From positions 1 through 6,193 of the forward strand of contig USHF01000089.1 of assembly GCA_900554465.1 (NCBI GenBank): DNA of 6,193 nucleotides. The letters run 5' to 3'. This DNA is from an uncultured Collinsella sp. (lineage in GTDB: Bacteria > Actinomycetota > Coriobacteriia > Coriobacteriales > Coriobacteriaceae). The number at the start of each line of letters is the position of its first letter. The stretch's first letter is position 1. Made by a program: the position numbers and the translations under genes. Positions 1 to 5,169 of this stretch are shown piece after piece. The notes beneath the pieces were generated by a model. The model was not told where the DNA came from. It worked only from the letters and a program-made list of their open reading frames with translations, and ran no database searches.

Positions 1-146
1 GTGGAGCACAGATTGACGAGCGCTGCCGTAAACTCAACGGGGCACGGGGCGAGCGAACTCACCGCCAGACGACGTCCGAGCGCATCGTGCAGGTCGTCCA
101 TGACGGCCTGAGCGTGGCTGCGTTCCATTACGTGCAGTCGAGCCAT
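1..146 (-). CDS. N-terminal fragment of an unidentified protein, cut by the window edge
   Basis: An open frame starts at ATG 146-144 and runs without a stop to the left edge, giving 48 full codons. It begins MARLHVMERSHAQAVMDDLH and ends near CPVEFTAALVNLCS. A purine-rich Shine-Dalgarno run (GAGAGGGGA) lies just upstream of the ATG, which supports this start over the internal ATGs. Codon use resembles the other genes here. I do not recognise the family with confidence. The CP...LCS pattern near the cut is loosely reminiscent of the segment before the cysteine cluster of NuoF-like iron-sulfur proteins, but the diagnostic part would lie beyond the edge, so no function is assigned. It is separated from the PTS operon by that operon's terminator and an operator-like palindrome, so it is probably transcribed separately. 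Confidence 0.55.
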   Translation of the reverse strand, partial: MARLHVMERSHAQAVMDDLHDALGRRLAVSSLAPCPVEFTAALVNLCS

Positions 147-167
147 AAGATCCCCTCTCACATGGCA

Positions 168-187
168 GCCCGGAGGCGAGGCCGGGC
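168..187 (-). promoter_or_regulatory. Small G+C-rich hairpin in the leader of the partial gene
   Basis: GCCCGG at 168-173 and CCGGGC at 182-187 are perfect 6-bp inverted arms around an 8-nt loop. The hairpin sits just upstream of the Shine-Dalgarno site of the gene starting at 146, so it would lie in that gene's 5' untranslated RNA. It has no U-tract, so it is not a terminator. It may affect message stability or translation, or be incidental in G+C-rich DNA. Confidence 0.3.
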
Positions 188-210
188 GAAGTTGCTACAC
201 GCACAACACT

Positions 211-231
211 GACCTAAAAAGATGTTAGGTC
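211..231. promoter_or_regulatory. 7-bp inverted repeat, candidate operator or leader hairpin
   Basis: GACCTAA (211-217) and TTAGGTC (225-231) are perfect inverted arms around the 7-nt spacer AAAGATG. The element lies about 65 bases upstream of the ATG at 146. It could be a dyad operator for a dimeric regulator or a hairpin in that gene's leader. I cannot assign a regulator family. Confidence 0.35.
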
Positions 232-247
232 TCCACGCAGTTCGGCA

Positions 248-280
248 GGCGGTATGAAATGTCACCCTCGGCGGTGAAAT
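248..280. repeat. Imperfect direct repeat GGCGGT(AT)GAAAT
   Basis: GGCGGTATGAAAT at 248-260 is followed by GGCGGTGAAAT at 270-280. The copies are identical apart from a two-base insertion and start 22 bases apart, about two helical turns, so a protein could bind both on one DNA face. They lie in the presumed promoter region of the gene starting at 146. Function is unknown and chance is possible. Confidence 0.25.
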
Positions 281-306
281 AGAACATTACCGCAGATAAA
301 TGCCAT

Positions 307-330
307 ATTTGGTAAAACGCGTTACCAAAT
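307..330. promoter_or_regulatory. LacI/GalR-type operator-like palindrome
   Basis: ATTTGGTAA (307-315) and TTACCAAAT (322-330) are perfect 9-bp inverted arms separated by AACGCG, with a CG step exactly at the symmetry centre (318-319). An even palindrome with a central CG flanked by A/T-rich half-sites is typical of LacI/GalR-family operators. The spacing is two bases longer than the canonical CcpA cre box and closer to the 16-bp PurR architecture. It lies between the PTS operon terminator and the gene starting at 146, so it most likely controls that gene. No LacI-family regulator is encoded in the window. The palindrome is seen directly; the family assignment is inference. Confidence 0.5.
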
Positions 331-332
331 GA

Positions 333-370
333 CAATGCCCCGCCCACGCAATCACGCGGACGGGGCATTG
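333..370 (-). terminator. Probable Rho-independent terminator of the alpha-glucoside PTS operon
   Basis: CAATGCCCCG (333-342) and CGGGGCATTG (361-370) form a perfect 10-bp stem with an 18-nt loop that may pair further internally. It begins 32 bases beyond the restored stop codon of the GH4 gene. On the minus strand the stem is followed by a short imperfect T-rich stretch (TCATTTGG), so termination may be modest. There is no T-tract on the plus-strand side, which supports the minus orientation. Confidence 0.6.
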
Positions 371-402
371 CTCCAGGTATGCGGCCAGCGACCCTGTTGC
401 TT

Positions 403-1784
403 TTACTTAAGCTCGGGCCAGTAACCCTTGTTGGCCTCGATCATGTCGTCGAGAACCTCCTTGGCACCTTCATCGAAGGCACGGTCTTGTTCAGCGTAAA
501 GGCCTTGAGCGCCTTCTCGTAAGAACCCTCGATCGTAGCCTCGACCACGAGCTTCTCGGAGTTCAGCTGCTGCATCATGAGGCCCTGTTGGAACAGAGGA
601 ATGTTGTCGCGGCTGATGACCTCGGGGCCATTCTTGCCAATGTAGGCAGGCAGCTCGACCATAGCATCGTAGGGCATGTTGGGGATAGCGCCCTTGTTCT
701 CGCAAATGACCAGGAAGCGCTGCTTGGTGTCGTTCTTCAGAGCGATAGCCAGGTCGGCAATCCAGTCGCCGTGGCTACCCGCATAGAACGTGCTCTCGTC
801 GATCTCGCCCGTCTTCTCGTAGTGATCGATGCCGTCGAAGAGGTTCTTCTCGCGCGTCTCCTCAACCTCGTTAGCACGGGTGCGCTCGGGGTTGGAATGC
901 TCGACGAACTCCTTCTGCTGCAGGTAGTAGTTCAGATACGTGTTGGGCAGGTACTCCGGGAAGCACTCCATGATCTCGTACTCGCCCTTCCAGACGTAGT
1001 ACCAGCTGCCCTTGGTGTGGCGGTTCTGCTCGGGGTGCTCGTCAGTGGCCTCCTCGGGCTTCTTTGCCATGAGCGAGCCCATGCCCTTGAGGTAGGAGTC
1101 GGGCAGCAGAATCTCATGCTCCTTGATGTACTCGCGCAGCTGCGGCAGGACCTCCTCGCCCTTGTGGCGGATCGAGGTGAACCAACCAAAGTGGTTGAGG
1201 CCAAAGTAATCGTACTCGACATCCTTCTTGTCGATATCGAGTGCGGCGCAAACCACGTCGATGATCGCGATCGGCATGTCGCAGATGTTGATGATGCGAG
1301 CGTTGGGACGCAGCACGCGGCAGCCCTCGGACACGATGGCAGCAGGGTTGGAGTAGTTGAGAATCCAGTAGTCCTTCTTGGCGTACTTCTCAACGTCATC
1401 GATCAGCTCGACCATGGGGAAGATGGTGCGCATGCCGTAGGCAAGGCCGCCGCAGCCGCAGGTCTCCTGACCCACGCAGCCGTGACGCAGCGGAATCTTC
1501 TCGTCCTGCTCGCGCATGGCGTAGCCGCCCACGCGCATCTGGGCAAACACGAAGCTCGCGTCGGTAAAAGCCGTCTCCTTGTCGGTGGTCACCGTAAGCT
1601 TGATGTTCAGGCCAAGGTCCTCGTGCAAAATCCAGTCCACGAGCACGCCGATCTTGCGCTGACGCTCCTCGTTGATGTCGTACAGACGAATCTCGTCAAC
1701 GTCGAGCTCGTCCTTGCGCAGGGCGATGGACTTGACGATGCCGGGGGTAAAGGTGGATCCGCCACCACACAGAGTAATGATCAT
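403..1784 (-). CDS. glvA: 6-phospho-alpha-glucosidase, glycoside hydrolase family 4 (frameshifted near the 3' end)
   Basis: This is a cytoplasmic NAD+- and Mn2+-dependent GH4 enzyme that hydrolyses imported 6-phospho-alpha-glucosides (such as maltose 6'-phosphate) to glucose and glucose 6-phosphate by a redox-assisted mechanism. Visible motifs: the NAD-binding loop GGGSTFTP (residues 7-14), VGQETCG (104-110), NYSNPAA (143-149), ICDMP (167-171, with metal-ligand Cys168 and catalytic Asp169) and NHFGW (197-201, metal-ligand His198). These match GlvA/MalA-type enzymes rather than GH4 alpha-galactosidases. The ATG at 1784 follows AAGGAG in the end of the EIICB gene, whose stop is 3 bases away, so the two are co-translated. 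As sequenced, the main frame stops at 441 after 447 residues, ending in a non-homologous tail. The conserved C-terminus (AKEVLDDMIEANKGYWPELK) lies in another frame ending at TAA 405-403. One missing base near 474-480 explains this; the restored protein would be 460 residues. Confidence 0.9.
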
Positions 1785-1787
1785 TGT

Positions 1788-3404
1788 TTACTGCTCCTTC
1801 TCAATTGCGTTTTCGACCTTGTCGCGCATCTCGGCGACCTTCATGCCAAAGATGATCTGGATATTGTTGCCGTTGCGGTTGATGCCGCTGTTGGGCACGT
1901 GGTTGATGAGGCTCTCATCGATGAGGTCCGGGTTCTTAACGTTCACGCGAAGACGCGTAAAGCAGTTCTCGAGCTCCTCGATGTTGTCCTTGCCGCCAAG
2001 ACCTGCGACCAGGTCGGCAATGCCTGCATCGACGCCCTCTGCGGGAGCTGCGGCAACAGCGCCCTGCTTCACCGCGACAGACGCGGCGGCCTCGCCCTCG
2101 GCAACGGACTCGGCGAGCTCGGACTCCTCCTCGCGGCCAGGCGTGTGGAGGTTGAGCTTCTTAATCAGGAAGGTGAAGAGGAAGAAGTACAGAGCGGCGT
2201 TGACGACTCCGAGCACGAGCATCATCGGCCAGTTGGTCTTATCGACACCAAGGACCAGGTTGGAAACCACGATGTTGATGATGCCGCCTGCAGTCGAAGC
2301 GGGCACGGAGAGGACCTTGAGCAGGACCAGGAAGATACCGGAAAGAACCGAGTGAACAACAAAGAGCACGGGAGCGGCAAAGACAAAGAGGAAGTCCATG
2401 GGCTCGGTGACACAGGAGAGCACGGCGGTGATGATCAGCGGGATGATAACGGCCTTGGTCTTATCCTTGTTCTGCTTGTAGGAGGTGAAGATAAAGGCGA
2501 GACCGATACCGATGTAGGGCCACAGGTTGTTGAAGGTGTAGCTGTTGAAATACGTGCTATCGGAGAAGGGCTGGCCCGTCATTGCCATCTCGGCAACACG
2601 GATGGGATAGGCGCCGGCGATAACCTGATCGCCCAGCGTCAGGGTGCCACCCACATCGGAGAACTGGAACGGGGTGTAGATGAGGTGGTGCAGACCGGTG
2701 GGAACGAGCAGCTTGTTGAGCATGCCGTAGATAAACAGACCGATGTTGCCCGACTCCTTAATGATGCCGGCAACGGAGGAGATGGCACCCTGAACCGGAG
2801 GCCAAACGATGCAGAAGCCAGCGCCCATGATCCAGGAGATGATGATCATGATCAGGAACGGGAAGCGAACGCCCGAGAACATCGAAAGAGCAATGGGGAA
2901 CTGCTTGTTCGAGTACTTGTTGAACACGGCACCGGTGATGCAACCAAGAATGATGCCGCCAAACACGCCGGTATCGAGCACCTGAATGCCCATAACGGTG
3001 CTCTGGCCGGTTCCGGTAAGGCCGAGCATGCCGCTCGCCTCGGCAAGAGAACCGGTGGCGTTGAGCACGATGTTATTGGCCTGCAGGAACAGGAAGAACG
3101 ACATCAGGGCGATCAGCGAAGCATGGCCCTTGTTCTTCTTTGCCATGGCGCCGGCGATGCCCACGCAGAACAGAATCGAGAGGTTGTTGATGATAAACAT
3201 CAGCGACTGATAGACAACGGCGCCCACAAGCTGGAACGGACCGGAGCCCAGCACAGGGATCACGGCGCAGATGGTCTTGTTGGTCAGAATGATGCCCACG
3301 ATGAGCAGGATGCCGGCAACCGAGAGATACATCATCGGCTGAACGATCGACTTCGCGAACACCTCCAACGGCGCTTTGAAATTGAACTTCTTTTTTGCGG
3401 TCAT
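1788..3404 (-). CDS. PTS alpha-glucoside (maltose-type) transporter subunit EIICB
   Basis: Membrane permease of a sugar phosphotransferase system, 538 residues, of the glucose/maltose family (MalX, GlvC/MalP type). EIIC occupies residues 1 to about 420, with many hydrophobic helices, the substrate-region motif GLHHLIYTPFQF (237-248) and a TEP motif (VTEPMDF, 332-338). An Ala/Glu-rich linker (about 425-462) leads to EIIB at about 463-538, which contains NCFTRLRV with the phosphorylated Cys481. No EIIA domain is fused; the separate EIIA gene upstream in the operon supplies it. I chose ATG 3404, preceded by GGGGAG at 7-base spacing. A TTG at 3431 would add nine residues that are really the ribosome-binding region. 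Length fits the known EIICB proteins. Pairing with a GH4 6-phospho-alpha-glucosidase indicates an alpha-glucoside substrate, maltose being most likely but unproven. Confidence 0.93.
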   Translation of the reverse strand: MTAKKKFNFKAPLEVFAKSIVQPMMYLSVAGILLIVGIILTNKTICAVIPVLGSGPFQLVGAVVYQSLMFIINNLSILFCVGIAGAMAKKNKGHASLIALMSFFLFLQANNIVLNATGSLAEASGMLGLTGTGQSTVMGIQVLDTGVFGGIILGCITGAVFNKYSNKQFPIALSMFSGVRFPFLIMIIISWIMGAGFCIVWPPVQGAISSVAGIIKESGNIGLFIYGMLNKLLVPTGLHHLIYTPFQFSDVGGTLTLGDQVIAGAYPIRVAEMAMTGQPFSDSTYFNSYTFNNLWPYIGIGLAFIFTSYKQNKDKTKAVIIPLIITAVLSCVTEPMDFLFVFAAPVLFVVHSVLSGIFLVLLKVLSVPASTAGGIINIVVSNLVLGVDKTNWPMMLVLGVVNAALYFFLFTFLIKKLNLHTPGREEESELAESVAEGEAAASVAVKQGAVAAAPAEGVDAGIADLVAGLGGKDNIEELENCFTRLRVNVKNPDLIDESLINHVPNSGINRNGNNIQIIFGMKVAEMRDKVENAIEKEQ

Positions 3405-3443
3405 AGCGGTACTCCCCTTCCTTTTCCGCAAATTGAGATAGGT

Positions 3444-3496
3444 GTGCCCTGGACAAGACCGTGAGCCTTGCCTTATATCAATCGATGTGTGGGCAC
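3444..3496 (-). promoter_or_regulatory. Intercistronic two-tier hairpin upstream of the EIICB gene
   Basis: In the 99-base gap between the antiterminator and EIICB genes, the minus-strand RNA can pair GTGCCC (3496-3491) with GGGCAC (3449-3444). Inside this, GGCAAG (3472-3467) pairs with CTTGTC (3457-3452), with one G-U. There is no U-tract, so it is not a standard terminator. Such structures often stabilise or process operon mRNA to set subunit ratios. It could also be a second antiterminator target: a GATTG...AGGCAAGG segment faintly recalls the LicT RNA target, but the match is poor. Confidence 0.35.
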
Positions 3497-3503
3497 GTTA
3501 TGC

Positions 3504-3902
3504 CTAGAGACCAGGTTCTCCAAGCAGGTTAACAATGTGATATGCGAGATAACTCTTCTCGGCATCGGTAACGACAACGTTATAGGTAGACGCTAAGTGG
3601 TCGGCAATTGACTCCGCACACGAGAACGCCCTCGGATACGCCGTTTCATCGATACGGAACAGCGCGTCGCCATTGACCTGCCCCGCCGCGGGATCGAGCG
3701 CTCGCTGCGCAAAAAACTGCAGATGGCGAACGAAACGCTCGTACGGCAACGAGGTGACGTCAAGGGTCGTGGCATAGTGCTCGGAAACAATCGCGAGCAC
3801 GTCGCGAACAAGCTGGACCGAGACGATTAGACGGTCGGAGCGTTGCGGCATGGTGGCGTTGACGATATGCAGCGTAATAAAACCCTGCTCTTCTTCGCTC
3901 AT
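3504..3902 (-). CDS. Antiterminator C-terminal part (end of PRD1 and PRD2), separated by an amber codon
   Basis: This 132-codon frame continues the upstream CAT-PRD1 frame in the same phase after a single TAG. It starts MSEEEQGFITLHIVNA, matching the end of PRD1 in LicT/BglG proteins, where the acidic stretch, GF and LHIVNA are characteristic. It carries the second PRD1 histidine (His12 here, 164 in the joined numbering) and both PRD2 histidines: RHLQFFAQR (His60/212) and AYHIVN (His122/274). All regulatory histidines are intact and the sequence shows no other decay. The ATG abuts the TAG directly, so translational restart is conceivable. The nearest Shine-Dalgarno-like AAGGAG lies 15 bases before the ATG, which is far. 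Alone, the product lacks the RNA-binding domain and most of PRD1, so it is better read as the second half of one gene. Confidence 0.75.
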   Translation of the reverse strand: MSEEEQGFITLHIVNATMPQRSDRLIVSVQLVRDVLAIVSEHYATTLDVTSLPYERFVRHLQFFAQRALDPAAGQVNGDALFRIDETAYPRAFSCAESIADHLASTYNVVVTDAEKSYLAYHIVNLLGEPGL

Positions 3903-3905
3903 CTA
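3903..3905 (-). other. In-frame amber codon interrupting the antiterminator gene
   Basis: On the minus strand the codons read GGC ATC TAG ATG AGC. The flanking protein aligns with LicT-type proteins without a gap if TAG is replaced by one sense codon, so a single substitution (for example from GAG, AAG, CAG, TCG or TTG) explains it. It lies inside PRD1, between its two regulatory histidines, not at a domain border. Confidence 0.8.
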
Positions 3906-4358
3906 GATGCCCATATACTCCTTGATAATCTGCAGCGCACGGCCCGCAAGCGCATACTCCTTGCGATAGAACTGCTGGATCTCGAGCAGCAACGGATTCT
4001 CACAGGAGACGCCTTTGCGCTCGCGCTCCAAAGCAAGGCTGATATGGTCTGCGAGAGCAATGAGAATCTTGTCGTTGATATCAACATTGAGCTCTCGACG
4101 AAGCATCTGAACGATGTCCTCGGAAATCACGAGGTTGACGGTGGGGATGGACTCTAAAAGATGTGCCAAGCGGTCAATCGTACGCGAATCCTGAGAAGTT
4201 CCCTCCTGCAACGCGTAGGTCTTTTCGACCGATGCCTCGTCGATGGCATCGCCGGCATGACGGCCAAAGCAGAGGCCTCGACCGATGACGATGAGCTCAG
4301 AACCATCGTCCGAAGTGACCATTGCGACGTTGTTGTTGAAAACTCGCTTGATAACCAC
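3903..4358 (-). CDS. BglG/LicT-family transcription antiterminator, N-terminal part (CAT domain and most of PRD1)
   Basis: Family role: a dimeric protein binds an RNA antiterminator (RAT) hairpin in the leader of a PTS operon and blocks a terminator. EIIB represses it by phosphorylating PRD1, and HPr activates it through PRD2. The CAT RNA-binding domain is at residues 1 to about 55 (FNNNV at 7-11, GRGLCFG at 26-32). PRD1 follows, with its first histidine in LADHISLALER (His105). The frame then ends at TAG 3905-3903 in EYMGI-stop, where relatives read on into an acidic stretch and GFIALHIVNA. With the next frame the protein would be about 284 codons, close to LicT (about 277). I chose GTG 4358 because it aligns with the family start and is preceded by GGTGGG; GTG 4370 and 4367 are alternatives. 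The EIIA stop is 18 bases upstream. Confidence 0.85.
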   Translation of the reverse strand: MVIKRVFNNNVAMVTSDDGSELIVIGRGLCFGRHAGDAIDEASVEKTYALQEGTSQDSRTIDRLAHLLESIPTVNLVISEDIVQMLRRELNVDINDKILIALADHISLALERERKGVSCENPLLLEIQQFYRKEYALAGRALQIIKEYMGI

Positions 4359-4376
4359 GGTACCCACCACAAGAAT

Positions 4377-4889
4377 TTACTCGGAAAGCCAGACGACAGG
4401 CTCTTTAACAGCAACAGGGCCGGAAGCGTGCTCACGAAGAGTCGAGTTCTCCGAACGCTCGCACACGATAACGAAGACCGTGGGATCGAAGCCGGCGGCG
4501 CGGACCGCGTCGAAATCGACCTCGACGAGGGGCTGGCCCGCGTCGACATGGTCACCCTGGGCAACAAGCGCATGGAAGCCCTTGCCCTCAAGTTTAACAG
4601 TGTCGATTCCGATATGCAGCATCACCTGAGCAGAGCTGTCGTCGGACATGATACCCAGCGCGTGCTCGGTCGGGAACAGCGCCGCGACGGTGCCGGAAAC
4701 AGGAGCGCACACCGTTCCCTCTTGGGGAATCACGGCAACGCCATCGCCCACGGCACGGCTGCTAAAAGCGGGGTCATTGGTTTTTTCCAGATGAACAAGC
4801 TCGCCGGAAACGGGAGCGAGGATTTCGAACTCGGAAGTTGCAGTCTTCTGCTCATCCGAACCGCCCATCAGGCGAGAAAAGAAACCCAT
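4377..4889 (-). CDS. PTS glucose-family EIIA component (Crr-like)
   Basis: Soluble phosphocarrier of 170 residues that takes phosphate from HPr and passes it to the EIIB domain of the permease encoded downstream. Glucose-family signatures are clear: ILAPVSGE (23-30), CAPVSGTV (61-68), FPTEHALGI with auxiliary His76 (72-80), and LHIGIDTVKLEGKGF with phospho-accepting His92 (91-105). These correspond to His75 and His90 of E. coli EIIA-Glc, whose length is almost the same. The start is ATG 4889 (MGFFSRLMGG), 9 bases after GAAGGGA. Upstream in-frame starts lie in the structured leader and have no ribosome-binding site. It is the first gene of the operon, preceded by a long structured leader. A free EIIA is consistent with the EIIA-less EIICB downstream. 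It could also serve other PTS permeases or regulate sugar uptake, as Crr does in enterobacteria, but nothing here tests that. Confidence 0.92.
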   Translation of the reverse strand: MGFFSRLMGGSDEQKTATSEFEILAPVSGELVHLEKTNDPAFSSRAVGDGVAVIPQEGTVCAPVSGTVAALFPTEHALGIMSDDSSAQVMLHIGIDTVKLEGKGFHALVAQGDHVDAGQPLVEVDFDAVRAAGFDPTVFVIVCERSENSTLREHASGPVAVKEPVVWLSE

Positions 4890-4914
4890 GGTGGCATGTC
4901 CCTTCATAAATATA

Positions 4915-4977
4915 GCCCAACCAAAATCAAGCGAATGCGTCCATAGAGACACATCCGTTCAAAGACTTTGGTTAGGC
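4915..4977 (-). terminator. Leader attenuator: long terminator-like hairpin ahead of the EIIA gene
   Basis: GCCTAACCAAAGTC (4977-4964) pairs with GATTTTGGTTGGGC (4928-4915) over 14 bp with two G-U pairs. Inside, an upper stem pairs 4957-4949 with 4940-4932 (9 bp, two G-U) around an 8-nt loop. The 3' arm is followed by U-rich TATATTTAT and then the ribosome-binding site of the EIIA gene. The U-tract is interrupted, so this may be a weak terminator or may also affect translation. Its 5' arm contains the bases needed for the candidate RAT hairpin, so the two cannot coexist. That is the arrangement expected for BglG/LicT control. Confidence 0.55.
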
Positions 4978-5001
4978 CCACGTCCGAGGGACTCGGTAAC
5001 C
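4970..5001 (-). promoter_or_regulatory. Candidate RAT (ribonucleic antiterminator) hairpin for the operon's BglG/LicT protein
   Basis: GGTTA (5001-4997) pairs with TAACC (4974-4970). Stacked inside, CCGAG (4996-4992) pairs with CTCGG (4988-4984) around the 3-nt loop TCC. A 9-nt bulge (ACGTGGGCC) lies on the 3' side. Family RATs are about 30-nt hairpins with asymmetric internal loops, a GTTAC[T/C]G-like 5' half and a GGC...ACC-like 3' half; GGTTACCG and GGGCCTAACC fit this loosely. It lies about 20 bases after the predicted transcription start and shares TAACC with the downstream terminator-like hairpin. The identity rests on architecture and the LicT-like gene in the operon, since the consensus match is imperfect. 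Confidence 0.45.
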
Positions 5002-5026
5002 TTCCGCATTTCTTTTTACGGGAGTT

Positions 5027-5054
5027 ATTGTAGACAAGCCCAAAGCCAGAACAA
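5027..5054 (-). promoter_or_regulatory. Probable sigma-70-type promoter of the PTS operon
   Basis: On the minus strand, TTGTTC (5054-5049) and TACAAT (5032-5027) are spaced by 16 bases. The -10 box is one base from consensus and the -35 box is weaker. Transcription would start near 5020, giving a leader of about 130 nt before the ATG at 4889, long enough for the attenuator seen there. Confidence 0.5.
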
Positions 5055-5101
5055 TCATTATGACCGGTGAGCGGTATTTTTTCTTCGATAAACGGTATTT
5101 A

Positions 5102-5144
5102 GGCAGCACTTGGGGACGTTCCTTTTCTGCCGGCACTCGGGGAC
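5102..5144. repeat. Tandem pair of diverged GCACT(T/C)GGGGAC repeats
   Basis: GGCAGCACTTGGGGAC (5102-5117) and GCCGGCACTCGGGGAC (5129-5144) match at 13 of 16 positions and start 27 bases apart. They lie just beyond the 3' end of the ferredoxin-type gene and before the PTS promoter. The spacer GTTCCTTTTCTG might belong to a longer repeating unit. This looks like part of a dispersed intergenic (REP-like) repeat, but copy number cannot be judged from one window. No convincing terminator for the gene ending at 5170 was found here. Confidence 0.5.
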
Positions 5145-5169
5145 ACTCCTTGCAGCAATTTCACATGCG

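Noticed and set aside
307..330. CcpA-type cre site
   Set aside because: The centre and A/T half-sites are similar, but the arms are one base farther apart on each side than in the 14-bp cre consensus, so a LacI-family operator in general is the safer call.
441..480. Programmed -1 frameshifting in the GH4 gene
   Set aside because: No slippery heptamer is visible near the shift, the Shine-Dalgarno-like AAGGAGG is downstream instead of upstream, and GH4 enzymes are not known to need recoding.
403..705. A separate small 100-codon minus-strand gene
   Set aside because: Only its last two dozen codons resemble a real protein, and these are the displaced C-terminus of the GH4 enzyme; the rest is an out-of-frame reading of that gene.
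588..3464. A 958-codon open frame on the plus strand, antisense to the GH4 and EIICB genes
   Set aside because: It lies opposite two well-supported genes, has a low-complexity Val/Leu/Asp/His-rich translation with no recognisable domain, and no ribosome-binding site was noted. Codon bias in the G+C-rich genes readily opens such mirror frames.
3475..3485. An internal promoter before EIICB (TTGATATAAG)
   Set aside because: A TATAAG-like -10 exists but no acceptable -35 lies 16-18 bases upstream, and tight operon logic does not require it.
4890..4952. A longer EIIA start (up to 21 extra residues)
   Set aside because: The extra codons overlap the 3' arm of the leader hairpin, lack a ribosome-binding site, and would exceed the usual Crr length. 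ATG 4889 has GAAGGGA at good spacing.
4970..5003. A tRNA-like or riboswitch element in the leader
   Set aside because: The stems do not form a cloverleaf and match no riboswitch core I know; the antiterminator/terminator reading explains the pairings and fits the adjacent regulator gene.
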